The position numbers and the translations under genes are program-made. Of a stretch of DNA of 40,412 bases, positions 17,749 to 25,605 are shown piece after piece. The notes below the pieces were generated by a model, which saw only the letters and a program-made list of their open reading frames with translations, had not been told where the DNA came from and did no database searches. Each line of letters opens with the position of its first letter. Positions within the stretch are counted from its first letter, which is position 1. The DNA comes from a virus, in the IMG/VR virus record IMGVR_UViG_3300042887_000795, positions 1 to 40,412 of that record; one strand, written 5' to 3'.

Positions 17749-18232
17749 TGGACTTGCCTTTCTTGAGCCGTCGCCACGCGAGATCGAATTCCGCCGAGGA
17801 CGCACGCCGCGCAGCGACATACTCGCGCACGTCCTCCTTGTTCTCGGGATCGAGCATCCCTGCCGCGAGTTCGGCGTCATTGACGACCCGGCGGGGCAAC
17901 CACCCGATCGCCACCCTTACGGCCGTACCGAGCCCGGTCTGCCACAGGATCACCACGATGCACACGGCGACCACGGCCGCCGCCACCCACCAGAACGTCA
18001 CCGCCCACTGGCTCACCTTGTCCTGCACGCCGGAGAGGTCGTCGTGGATCGTCGCCGCCAGCGCCTCGATGCGCCCGGCACGCTCGACCACCACGGGATC
18101 GCCGATCGCCTTGCCGTGGTCGGACAACGCACTGGCCTCGCCACGGATCTCGTTGGCGGTGCCGGAGATGCGTTCGACGGCCGAGCAGCCGCCGAGCATC
18201 AGCAGAGGGATGGTCCTAGCGATTGCGCTCAA
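17732..18232 (-). CDS. Putative lipoprotein with internal membrane segment, 166 aa
   Basis: With the TTG start at 18232 (GGAGAAGA just upstream) the protein opens with LSAIARTIPLLMLGGC, a lipoprotein signal peptide with lipobox LGGC and lipidated Cys at about residue 16. A helical region follows, then a membrane segment (WWVAAAVVAVCIVVILWQ, about residues 85-105) and a charged C terminus. The frame stays open further upstream, but those residues would overlap the preceding gene by a further 33 bases without a ribosome-binding site. A lipoprotein plus membrane span is reminiscent of spanin-type lysis proteins, but the order is unusual. Confidence 0.5.
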   Translation of the reverse strand: MSAIARTIPLLMLGGCSAVERISGTANEIRGEASALSDHGKAIGDPVVVERAGRIEALAATIHDDLSGVQDKVSQWAVTFWWVAAAVVAVCIVVILWQTGLGTAVRVAIGWLPRRVVNDAELAAGMLDPENKEDVREYVAARRASSAEFDLAWRRLKKGKSNGDSR

Positions 18233-18416
18233 TCTTCTCCTCGATCTTGAGCAGCCTGTACTCAATCATTTCCTGCTGAGTCATCATCCGGGTAAGCATC
18301 CGGTCGTGGTGCAGGTACGCCATGAGGAAACTTCCCATGATTCCGACCGTGATGCCCACGATCGAGATCCAGTCACGGGCGGAAAGACGAACGACGTTGT
18401 TCTTTTCGAGGGTCAT
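18216..18416 (-). CDS. Small membrane protein with cytoplasmic coiled coil, 66 aa
   Basis: ATG 18416 gives 66 residues: a short basic N terminus, one hydrophobic segment (WISIVGITVGIMGSFLMAYL, about residues 16-35), then a charged helix (MIEYRLLKIEEKIERNR). The start lies almost directly after the preceding stop. Topology is similar to i-spanin or small holin-like phage proteins; it precedes the putative lipoprotein gene and overlaps it by 17 bases. Lysis function is inferred. Confidence 0.55.
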   Translation of the reverse strand: MTLEKNNVVRLSARDWISIVGITVGIMGSFLMAYLHHDRMLTRMMTQQEMIEYRLLKIEEKIERNR

Positions 18417-18417
18417 G

Positions 18418-19416
18418 TCAGTAGCCCGTAGTGAGGGCCACGCGGCCCCATGTGTTGACGGCATAGCAGTAGTAGAGGTAAGGGGTTCCGCTGACGACGC
18501 CGAAGGCGACCTGCCCCGGGTTTCCCGTGGCATTGCTCGCCGGAGTGGCGGTGTTTCCGATCGTCAGGTCGCCGATGTTCGCCGACGACGACTGCATGTC
18601 CAGCGTCACGGTGACGTTGCCGGAGGCATCCCACGATGGAGCCCCGGTGGACAACTTGGCCGGGCTGACGACGCCGTTGTCGATCGTCCACGTCCCGCCG
18701 TTCGACGACACGGTGATGTCGCCCTTGTCGCCGTTGAGAGAGGTGTTCTTCCAGACCGAGTTCGCGTTGTCCCACGTCAGGAAGTCGTTCGCCGCCTTGG
18801 TGCCGATCAGCACGTCGGACAGTTCATCCAGTTCCTGATAGTTCTGGATGTTGATGAAGATGCTGCCCGCGCCTGCGCCCGCCTTCTTGACGAGGAAGGC
18901 CACCCGAACGCCGTGCTTGGGCTGCGTGGGAAGGGTGGATTCCATCTCTCCCGGCGTGGACGAAAGGTAAAGCGGCGTGCCCTCGGCACCGGAATAGGTG
19001 TTGGTCCTGATCCCAGTCAGGTAGCCGAACACCTGAATGAACCCGGTCGAGTTGTTGGCGATGTTCTCTGCCGCCACGCCGATCGTGTCGGCGCTCGTCG
19101 CTTCCGTGTCCGCGTCGGCACGGGCAACCAGCAGTTCCGTCAGGGCGTGCGAACCAGAGATGTAGACCACCTCGCCCTTCTGCAACTGCGTCCCGGTCTG
19201 GTTTCGGCCGCGCTTGTACAGCGTCTGGCCCATCTTCTGGTTGACGCCGGAAGTCAGGCCGATGGACGGAGAGTTGTAGGTCGTGTCCCAGTACATCCGG
19301 CCGATCGCGTCCGTCTGTGCGGGCGGAGACGTGTTGAAGTCAATGCGATCGACATTGATCTCCTCGACGGTGATCTCCTTCGGCAGGCGGAGTTTGAATG
19401 GCTGGGGACTCGACAC
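18418..19416 (-). CDS. Tail fibre/spike-like structural protein, 332 aa
   Basis: Begins (GTG at 19416, GGA eight bases upstream) with SSPQPFKLRLPKEITVEEIN and a beta-rich N-terminal section containing IGRMYWDTTYNSPSIGL, a pattern common in phage fibre shaft proteins. The middle resembles a small beta domain (TGTQLQKGEVVYISGSHA, then AADTIGVAAENIA-like strands) seen in fibre proteins; the end is Ser/Gly/Thr-rich with short beta repeats (GDLTIGNTATPASNATGN). An ATG at 19458 would give a 14-residue longer form overlapping the upstream gene by 35 bases. No enzymatic motif is visible. Confidence 0.6.
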   Translation of the reverse strand: MSSPQPFKLRLPKEITVEEINVDRIDFNTSPPAQTDAIGRMYWDTTYNSPSIGLTSGVNQKMGQTLYKRGRNQTGTQLQKGEVVYISGSHALTELLVARADADTEATSADTIGVAAENIANNSTGFIQVFGYLTGIRTNTYSGAEGTPLYLSSTPGEMESTLPTQPKHGVRVAFLVKKAGAGAGSIFINIQNYQELDELSDVLIGTKAANDFLTWDNANSVWKNTSLNGDKGDITVSSNGGTWTIDNGVVSPAKLSTGAPSWDASGNVTVTLDMQSSSANIGDLTIGNTATPASNATGNPGQVAFGVVSGTPYLYYCYAVNTWGRVALTTGY

Positions 19417-19423
19417 GTCGAAA

Positions 19424-19666
19424 TCATCCGATCCAGTCGAGGCCGCGTGCCGCCGCATCCGTGAACGGCTTCAGGTCCGCGCCGCTCTCCTTGATGTGCT
19501 TCATGGCGCACATGATGGCGATGTGGCGGACGCTGCGGTCCATCTCGTCCAGCGCCTCCGGGGTGCGCTCGTTCGCCTCGATGAGGCGGTCGATGACGGC
19601 CACGGAGTGCGGCAGGGCTGCGAGGTGTTCTGCGGTCTGCTCGGGGGAGAAGGTGGGTTCGGTCAT
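19424..19666 (-). CDS. Conserved-type small helical phage protein, 80 aa
   Basis: ATG 19666, with CAGGAGTG upstream, yields a helical, acidic protein (PTFSPEQTAEHLAALPHSV, then IDRLIEANERTPEALDEMDR). It sits three bases after the 82-residue gene's stop and before the fibre-like 332-residue gene. Similar small helical proteins accompany fibre genes in many phages and can be chaperones or assembly factors; function here is unknown. Confidence 0.55.
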   Translation of the reverse strand: MTEPTFSPEQTAEHLAALPHSVAVIDRLIEANERTPEALDEMDRSVRHIAIMCAMKHIKESGADLKPFTDAAARGLDWIG

Positions 19667-19668
19667 GG

Positions 19669-19917
19669 TCACTCCTGCGCCGGGGGCTGGATGGACGCCT
19701 GATACGCGGCGATGACCTCCGGGGTGTGGATGGCCGCGCAGAGGGCCTGCACCTTGGGGTCTTCCTGCGAGTAGTCCTGCCCGGGCACGACGACATGGCG
19801 GTGGAAGGACTGGGACAGCACCTTGCCGTCCTCCATGATGCGGGTGGCCTTTCGCACCTGAACGCATCCGTTCTCAATCACTTCCATGAGGTCAACGACG
19901 GTTTCCTTGGTCAGCAT
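19669..19917 (-). CDS. Small protein downstream of the YadA-like fibre, 82 aa
   Basis: Starts MLTKETVVDLMEVIENG and contains VQVRKATRIMEDGKVLSQSFHRHVV followed by VPGQDYSQEDPKVQALC and HTPEVIAAYQA. I recall this combination (an 'R.......dG...s.syhR.v..PGdd' strand pair and a 'TPEVI.AY' helix) from small genes beside tail fibre genes of many phages, with no known function. Start chosen at 19917, from which AAACGAGATG reads; the frame continues open upstream. Confidence 0.6.
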   Translation of the reverse strand: MLTKETVVDLMEVIENGCVQVRKATRIMEDGKVLSQSFHRHVVVPGQDYSQEDPKVQALCAAIHTPEVIAAYQASIQPPAQE

Positions 19918-19971
19918 CTCGTTTCCTTGTGTTGAATGTCCACCGCAGGCATCCGCCCACGGCAATCAAAG

Positions 19972-22149
19972 TCAGACGAAGTAGGTGGCGGTAAAGATCA
20001 GATTGTTGCGTCCAGCATTTGCACCAGTGGTGAAGTCGGCAGGAACCATGTTTGCCATATCTCCATTGGCTGCGGCCCGCTTCATCATGTTGATGACAGT
20101 GCTTCCGGTTTCGACATACATCGCAGTCGGTGTGCCGTTTGCTCCCCAAAGCAATGCGTACCCAACGGAACCAGCACTAAATCCGTTGCTGGACGATCCA
20201 TTGGAAGTGAACGGAAGACCAGAAACTCTGATGTTCCCGGTAGCGCCAGCAGTATCGACGTTATCCGTGGCTATGTACGCCCGCACAGTGACCTGCCTGC
20301 CAACCTTCGTGTAGGTAGCAGAGAGAACACTCATTGTCATGGTCGTAAAGCCAACTCCGGTCGTAATGTACGCAGGCGTCCACGTTCCCTCCTCGTAGTC
20401 GGCCAGCAGTTCGCTGGTCATCGTGCCGCTGCCGTCAGAGGTCGCGCTGAAGTCGATGCCCTTGCCGGAGGTGGACAGCACCAGATTGCCGTCAGCGATG
20501 GAGATGTTTCCATCCGTGCCGATTGTGGCCCTCGTCGTGACGTTTGTACGCAACTGCAACGAATGGTTCGTGGTCGTACCGACAAAGCACTGTCCATCGT
20601 TTCCAGCAGCAGGGATAAGAGCAACGATTCGAGATGAATCGGAACTATTGGCAAACACCCCCTTCTGAGATCCGTTGCCTGAGGTATTGACTGCTCTCAG
20701 TACCCCGGCTTGCACCACCATGTCGCCAGCCGGGATGTACGTCGCCGTGGTGCTGCTGTTGCCGATGGTCGTGGTGTTGGAGCCGTTGCCGATGGCCTCG
20801 TATCCGATCACGACCTGATTGCTTTGACCGCTTGCAGACGGCCATGCGCGATATCCAACGAACACGCTGTTGCTTGCAGAAGTGATTTGGGTGCTGCCGT
20901 TGCTTGCATACCGCCCGGATTCTGCGCCGATTGACACGCTTTCAGATGCGGTGGTTGCAAAGCCGAGGGCATTCTCTCCGATTGCGACAGAACGCGCCGC
21001 AGTGGTTCCTGATCCGGCGGCGTTCGTGCCAATGGCAACCGTGGAGGAAACCCCGGTAGATCCTGCGTCAAGGGCCGCATATCCGATTGCAACAGTGTTG
21101 CTCGATGTCGTGATTGCAGCCCCCGCAAGGGCACCAACAGCAACGTGCTGTCCTCCATCCGTGTTCGCTCCCAGCGCATTGCGGCCAATGGCGGTGTTTG
21201 ATGCACCCGTGGTGTTCGCATCCAGCGCACCGGAACCGATGGCGGTGGTGTCATCTGCGGTGTTCACCAGTGCAGCATTCGTGCCGACAGCCGTGGCATT
21301 GCTTCCGGTGTGAGCGTTCAGCGCAGCCCGACCAACAGCCGTGTTGCTGCTTCCGTGATTGGAGGCAAGCGCATATGTGCCGAGAGCGGCATTGCTGTTA
21401 CCTGCCGTAGTAAGGCCAGCACCGCCACCGACAAACGTGTTTTCCGTTCCAGTGGTGACGTTCAGCCCAGCGCTGGCACCGACAGCCGTGTTGTTTGTCG
21501 CCGTGGTATTTGCTCCAAGCGCGTTTCGCCCGACAGCGGTATTGCCAGTACCCGTGGTGTTCGCGTCAAGAGCACCGGAGCCGATGGCAACGGTGTCGTT
21601 GGCGGTGTTCAGCAGGGCTGCATTGGTTCCAACAGCCGTGACATGGCTATAACTTCCTAGCGCCTGCTGTGCATTCAGGCCGACCATTACGTTTTCGGTT
21701 CCAGTCAACAAATTCTGGCCTGCGTTTGTGCCAACGGCAGTATTGTTGCCGCTGCTTGTAGCCGACAAAGCGCTTGCCCCAACAGCAACATTGAAGAAAG
21801 CGTTTTGAATTTGAGCCAACGCGCTTCGACCAATCGCGGTGTTGTAGCCACCAGTAGTGACGTTTGTTCCCGCATTCAGGCCAATCAACGTGTTGTCCGT
21901 TGCCCCAGACTGCATCGCATCGCCTGCCGCGCTGCCCATCACCGTGTTGGTGGTGGGGGCCGATGCGGTGCCTGCGCGGTATGGGTTGATGTACGGCAGC
22001 GAGGTCCACGCGGTCGCACCGTCACCGACCTTCAGGTTGCGCGTGTCGGTCTCGTAGGCGATCTCGCCGAGGGCAAGCGTGGGGTTCGCGCTGGTGAAGT
22101 TCGCGGCGGTGTCGCGGCGGATGCAGATCTGTGCCTTGGTGGTGTACAT
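19972..22149 (-). CDS. YadA-head-like trimeric tail fibre, 725 aa
   Basis: N-terminal anchor (MYTTKAQICIRRDTAANF, then LALGEIAYETDTRNLKVGDG) shared with the 371-residue fibre. Residues about 55-425 consist of more than twenty 14-16-residue repeats of the NTAVGxxALxxNTTG type, the signature of the left-handed beta-roll head of YadA-like trimeric adhesins. After a middle region (residues 425-570) comes a C-terminal domain opening GTWTPAYITTGVGF, like phage fibre tip domains. It presumably binds the host surface as a trimer. The repeat array carries a 94-bp segmental duplication (21206 and 21551), and the gene is less GC-rich than its neighbours, so it is probably fast-evolving or exchanged. Confidence 0.8.
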   Translation of the reverse strand: MYTTKAQICIRRDTAANFTSANPTLALGEIAYETDTRNLKVGDGATAWTSLPYINPYRAGTASAPTTNTVMGSAAGDAMQSGATDNTLIGLNAGTNVTTGGYNTAIGRSALAQIQNAFFNVAVGASALSATSSGNNTAVGTNAGQNLLTGTENVMVGLNAQQALGSYSHVTAVGTNAALLNTANDTVAIGSGALDANTTGTGNTAVGRNALGANTTATNNTAVGASAGLNVTTGTENTFVGGGAGLTTAGNSNAALGTYALASNHGSSNTAVGRAALNAHTGSNATAVGTNAALVNTADDTTAIGSGALDANTTGASNTAIGRNALGANTDGGQHVAVGALAGAAITTSSNTVAIGYAALDAGSTGVSSTVAIGTNAAGSGTTAARSVAIGENALGFATTASESVSIGAESGRYASNGSTQITSASNSVFVGYRAWPSASGQSNQVVIGYEAIGNGSNTTTIGNSSTTATYIPAGDMVVQAGVLRAVNTSGNGSQKGVFANSSDSSRIVALIPAAGNDGQCFVGTTTNHSLQLRTNVTTRATIGTDGNISIADGNLVLSTSGKGIDFSATSDGSGTMTSELLADYEEGTWTPAYITTGVGFTTMTMSVLSATYTKVGRQVTVRAYIATDNVDTAGATGNIRVSGLPFTSNGSSSNGFSAGSVGYALLWGANGTPTAMYVETGSTVINMMKRAAANGDMANMVPADFTTGANAGRNNLIFTATYFV
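21206..21644. repeat. Duplicated 94-bp segment within the fibre repeat array
   Basis: Bases 21206-21299 and 21551-21644 are clearly homologous, both starting CCCGTGGTGTTCGC, 345 bases apart. They code equivalent blocks of the beta-roll, so the array probably grew or recombined by in-frame duplication. Confidence 0.7.
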
Positions 22150-22160
22150 GTCTTCCTGCC

Positions 22161-22382
22161 TCAGTAGGTGATGAGCGCGTCGTCGCCGTCGAGCAGAACC
22201 TCGTAGGCGGCCTCGCTCGCGTTGCTTCCGTCGAAGATGACCTCAAGTTCCGCGCCCCAGCCGGATGCATCGCCGCCGCTGACGAACTCGTCTGCGAACA
22301 CCTGCTCGGCGAACGAGCGGATGCGGGACCGCTGGACCCGGAACTCCATCGTCTCAAGGTTGGCGAGACGAATGCGGATCAT
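22161..22382 (-). CDS. Small virion-module protein, 73 aa
   Basis: The sequence opens MIRIRLANLETMEFRVQRSRIR, with acidic regions following (VFADEFVSGGDASGWGAELEV, ending DGDDALITY). It is encoded between the 178-residue protein and the YadA-like fibre with almost no spacing, starting at ATG 22382, which overlaps the upstream stop at 22384. No family is recognised; probably a minor structural or assembly protein by position. Confidence 0.55.
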   Translation of the reverse strand: MIRIRLANLETMEFRVQRSRIRSFAEQVFADEFVSGGDASGWGAELEVIFDGSNASEAAYEVLLDGDDALITY

Positions 22383-22383
22383 G

Positions 22384-22920
22384 TCAGATCAGCGAGATCA
22401 GGGCGTTCCCGGTCACGGTGCCGCTGGCGACCGTCATCACGATTTCCACGCGCTCGTAGCCGAGGATGTCAACAAGGATGCCGCCGCCGTTGCAGATGGC
22501 CGCGTTGCCGTTGAAGATCTTGCAGTCGCCGTTCACCTTGCTGTAGGTCAGCCCGGGGAACAGGGTCGCGGCGTTGATCGTCTGCCCGGTGCCGGAGCCG
22601 GACGCGGTCACGTTCACCGTGCAGAGGAGCATCGGGCGGTAGGTCGAGTCGTCGGCGCGGCTGAACCCGACGACGTGCATCACGAACGCCTGAGAGGCAA
22701 CGTTCACGAGCGGCTGGATCTTGGCGTAGTTGAACCGACCGCTGAAGACGATCCCCGCGCCGTTGCCGCTGGTCGAGGTCTCCGGCATCGTGGCCGTGGC
22801 GTTGATCACCGTCGCCGACGCCGTCGCGGGCAGGGTGATGTTGGCCGTGTGCGCGATGCGGAATCGGTCCATGACCGAGTCGAGCGCGGAGAGGGTCTGC
22901 TGGTATCCGATGACGCTCAT
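22384..22920 (-). CDS. Putative virion protein, beta-rich, 178 aa
   Basis: Beta-rich and Thr/Ala/Ser/Gly-rich (ANITLPATASATVINATATM, then NGAGIVFSGRFNYAKIQP and YRPMLLCTVNVTASGSG), ending VEIVMTVASGTVTGNALISLI. Composition fits an exposed head or tail decoration or a baseplate-hub-type protein. It follows the adaptor gene by about ten bases. No homologous family can be named from sequence alone. Confidence 0.55.
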   Translation of the reverse strand: MSVIGYQQTLSALDSVMDRFRIAHTANITLPATASATVINATATMPETSTSGNGAGIVFSGRFNYAKIQPLVNVASQAFVMHVVGFSRADDSTYRPMLLCTVNVTASGSGTGQTINAATLFPGLTYSKVNGDCKIFNGNAAICNGGGILVDILGYERVEIVMTVASGTVTGNALISLI

Positions 22921-22930
22921 GTCTGGTCTC

Positions 22931-23671
22931 CTAGTTCGGGTTCTGGACGTAGCCGTAGTCCGGGCGGGTCCAGTTGGTCATGTGCGGGGCACGGCTCGGG
23001 CGCAGCCTTCCGAGGTCGCGCTGGAGCAGGCCGTCCTTGGTGCTTGCCGTGGCGAGGATCGGCCCGGCCTCGATCTCGGCGAGGCGCTGGGTGAGCCCTT
23101 CGTCCTCGTACGCCTGCGCGAAGGCGCGGACATACGCGATGAACAGGGCGTCGCAGTACTTGGGGATCGGGATCTCCCACGAATCCGCCGCGTCCTGCGC
23201 GATCTGGACCCACCCGGCGCGGTAGCGGATCGCGATCGAGTCCGTCACGTCCGCAGTCGGGCTGGGGTAGATGTCGAGGCGAACGGCCGGGAGGGCCGCC
23301 CCGTCGGCCGGGGGCGTGCGGGCGAACGTGGCATGGGTCACGCCCGGCCCGGTCATGGTCAGCCCGAGTTCACGCAACTGCTGCATGTGGTCCGGGGTGA
23401 CCATCTCGATCAGGTAGCCGAGCGATTCCCGGCTGATGATCGACAGGATCTCCTCGCAGTCCGACGGCAGCGCCACCCACGACTGGCCGTTGACGAGGGA
23501 AACGAACTTGCTGGTCCGCTCCCTGAACCGCCACGGCCTGCTGAACAGGTGCTGCCCCGCCTGATTGACGATCTCGGCGAGGCGTGCGTTGCGCGTCTGC
23601 CCCGGCGCGAGCGACGGATAGCCGCCGACGGACAGGATCGCGTGGTTCTTGGCTTCCGAGAAGGTCGGCAT
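22931..23671 (-). CDS. Head-tail adaptor (gp4/gp11-like), 246 aa
   Basis: Helical N terminus (FSEAKNHAILSVGGYP then QTRNARLAEIVNQAGQHLFSRPWRF), a beta section with SWVALPSDCEEILSI, and a helical C terminus (YCDALFIAYVRAFAQAYEDEG). The 'N..G..L....W.W' element followed by LPsD is what I associate with podovirus adaptor proteins that sit under the portal and bind the nozzle. Position between capsid and tail genes supports this. A GNRA-loop hairpin precedes it (23678-23705). Confidence 0.65.
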   Translation of the reverse strand: MPTFSEAKNHAILSVGGYPSLAPGQTRNARLAEIVNQAGQHLFSRPWRFRERTSKFVSLVNGQSWVALPSDCEEILSIISRESLGYLIEMVTPDHMQQLRELGLTMTGPGVTHATFARTPPADGAALPAVRLDIYPSPTADVTDSIAIRYRAGWVQIAQDAADSWEIPIPKYCDALFIAYVRAFAQAYEDEGLTQRLAEIEAGPILATASTKDGLLQRDLGRLRPSRAPHMTNWTRPDYGYVQNPN

Positions 23672-23677
23672 CGAATT

Positions 23678-23705
23678 CCGCCCGGGGGGTTTCCCCCCCG
23701 AGCGG
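23678..23705 (-). other. Strong GNRA-loop hairpin between decoration-like and adaptor genes
   Basis: On the minus strand CCGCTCGGGGGG pairs with CCCCCCGGGCGG (12 bp, one G-U pair) around a GAAA loop. There is no U-tract; it probably modulates transcript stability or partial termination between the very abundant capsid messages and the adaptor. Confidence 0.6.
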
Positions 23706-23723
23706 GTGAGTTCAAGTCACGAA

Positions 23724-24227
23724 TCAGACATCCGCGTAGAACCACAGGCCCGAACCGACCAACACGTTGACCGTGGTGGTGTTTCCGGCCGTCACCGACC
23801 CGAGCGAGATCGCCGCCGGGTAGGTGCTGGTGGCCGCAGCCGGGTTGCCGAACGCGCCAGCGCCGTCGGAGATCGACAGGACGGTGCCCATGACCACGTT
23901 GGCCGTGGTCGCGGTCACCTTCGCTGCGACGACTCCTCCGAACTGGACCGTCACTTCGGTGCCGATCCCGCCAGCCTCCGATCCGAGTTCGGTCACCACG
24001 CCGATGTAGCCCGGCGTGGAGGTGTTGCCGTCGGCGAGGACGACGCAGGCGAACGGGGTGAGGGACTGCTGGGCGACCGTGGTCGCCGGGTAGACGGCGC
24101 TGGTGTGGGCAAACGAGGTCACGACCACGTCGCCGATGGCGAGCGCGGCAGCGGCCTTGTTGATCACGCGGGCCGTGTGGCCGTGCGGCTGGACGCCGAC
24201 CGGGCCGTTGGTGGGAGCAAGGATCAT
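23724..24227 (-). CDS. Putative capsid decoration/head protein, 167 aa
   Basis: A small, beta-rich, Val/Thr/Ala/Gly-dominated protein directly after the major capsid gene. Elements such as HTARVINKAAAALAIGDVVV, then YIGVVTELGSEAGGIGTEVT and VMGTVLSISDGAGAF resemble the repeated 'aG..V.kG.vV..' strands of capsid cement proteins (DUF2190-type). Decoration is inferred from place and composition; it may alternatively be a head-completion protein. Confidence 0.6.
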   Translation of the reverse strand: MILAPTNGPVGVQPHGHTARVINKAAAALAIGDVVVTSFAHTSAVYPATTVAQQSLTPFACVVLADGNTSTPGYIGVVTELGSEAGGIGTEVTVQFGGVVAAKVTATTANVVMGTVLSISDGAGAFGNPAAATSTYPAAISLGSVTAGNTTTVNVLVGSGLWFYADV

Positions 24228-24253
24228 TGTGTGTGCCTTTCTATTGGGAGATC

Positions 24254-24279
24254 GTGGGGGCGGCCGGGGCCGCCCCCAC
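24254..24279 (-). terminator. Hairpin after major capsid gene
   Basis: GTGGGGGCGGC and GCCGCCCCCAC form an 11-bp all-but-perfect GC stem with a 4-base loop, 8 bases after the capsid stop codon. No U-run follows, so it may be a partial terminator or a 3' stabilising structure that sets the high capsid-to-tail transcript ratio. Confidence 0.5.
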
Positions 24280-24287
24280 GGGGTTCA

Positions 24288-25598
24288 TCACGCGAGGTCG
24301 CGCTTGAGCGGGGCGACGATGCCCATGCGCTGGCGGCTGTTGCAGAACAGGTTCCACCAGCAGTCCACCACCTGAACGTAGGTGAAGGGCTGGTTGGGGT
24401 GCTTCATCACGTCGTGCTTCGAGAAGTAGCGGCGGCTGTGGTAGATCGGGGTCAGGTAGTTGCCGTTGACCCAGTAGTACCGCGCACCCGGGTCGGTCGC
24501 CGCCGTCTCGGTGGCACCAGCGGTGGCGCTTGCCGCAGCATCCAGCGCGCCCGTGGATGATGTGCGTACGGCCGTTCCGGGGAAGATCGCCGCCGTGTCG
24601 AGGTTCGAGCAGTACATCAGTTCGATGCCCGAGTACGACGGGTTGTTGTACGCCGGATCCTGATAGGAAACCAGCGTGTCGTTCGACGCCCGCAGCGCCT
24701 GCTTGTACTGGTTGATGCCCAGACGCGAGCAGAGGATCATCTGCCGCTGGAGGCTGGGCTTCTCGAAGTACTCCTGCTTGGTGCTGGGGGGCGTGAACTG
24801 GACCTTCAGGAACATGTCGTCGAACGCCGTGATGAGGCCACCGCTCTCGGCCGAGTAGGTCGTCGCGGTTTCGTCACGGACGTTGTCGATCCCCGACACG
24901 GTCTCGCGGGCCTTGTTGGGCGTCGCGGCCGTGTTGTAGTAGGAGATCTGGTTCGTCCAGCGGTCCTCGCCCGTCGTCGTGGACGACGTGTGGTTGTTGG
25001 ACAGGTTCATCACGCTGGTCCAGCCCATCGGCGTCGAGCCACGGATGCCGAAGGCGTTGTTGAAGTCCGGCACCTCGGTGATGAACGCGGGCAGCGAGAA
25101 CGGCAACTTGCCGCCCGAGCCCTCCATCTCCGCGAAGTTCCCGAACGGCGTCCGCCACAGGTCGTCCTCGAAGCCGTTGAGCAGCGAGGTCCACATCCGC
25201 TGCTCCTTCTGCCGCTTCAGGCGCTTGTACTGCGCCTTGACGTAGTCGCGCCCGGCACCCTCGCCGGAGTTCAGTTCGACCTCGTGGTCGGTCCACGACA
25301 TGTGGTCGATCGAGAAGCGCCACGGGCACTTGATCGTGTCCAGCACCTGCGCGTTGCGCCAGTTGAACGTGTCGTTCGGCAGGTAGTGGTCGTAGGTGGA
25401 CGAGTCATCGAACATGATGACATCGCGGATCTCGTTGCCGCCCTGAATGGTGGCCTCCGAGGTCTTGTCCTTGAGGAGCCGCGAGAACGCATAGGTGTTC
25501 TTGACGGCCTCGTTGATGACGGCATCGGCCGAGGTCAGGTAGGTCGGCCCGGTGGCCGCCATGAAGTCATTGAAGGTCTGGAGGGGAGTCCCTGCCAT
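24288..25598 (-). CDS. Major capsid protein, 436 aa
   Basis: The size, position directly after the scaffold gene and character (MAGTPLQTFNDFMAATGPTY opening, a long helix around KAQYKRLKRQKEQRMWTSLL near residues 128-147, then a mix of strands and loops) fit an HK97-fold coat protein. Residues 180-240 have loops with many Asn/Thr/Ser that could be an insertion domain. The gene is followed by a strong hairpin and then a decoration-like gene. Which coat family it belongs to (P22-like versus others) I cannot decide by reading. Confidence 0.8.
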   Translation of the reverse strand: MAGTPLQTFNDFMAATGPTYLTSADAVINEAVKNTYAFSRLLKDKTSEATIQGGNEIRDVIMFDDSSTYDHYLPNDTFNWRNAQVLDTIKCPWRFSIDHMSWTDHEVELNSGEGAGRDYVKAQYKRLKRQKEQRMWTSLLNGFEDDLWRTPFGNFAEMEGSGGKLPFSLPAFITEVPDFNNAFGIRGSTPMGWTSVMNLSNNHTSSTTTGEDRWTNQISYYNTAATPNKARETVSGIDNVRDETATTYSAESGGLITAFDDMFLKVQFTPPSTKQEYFEKPSLQRQMILCSRLGINQYKQALRASNDTLVSYQDPAYNNPSYSGIELMYCSNLDTAAIFPGTAVRTSSTGALDAAASATAGATETAATDPGARYYWVNGNYLTPIYHSRRYFSKHDVMKHPNQPFTYVQVVDCWWNLFCNSRQRMGIVAPLKRDLA

Positions 25599-25605
25599 TG
25601 GAGTT

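Noticed and set aside
20900-22000. A CRISPR array (many short repeats)
   Set aside because: The repeats are in-frame, imperfect, 42-48 bases without constant spacers and encode a YadA-type beta-roll.
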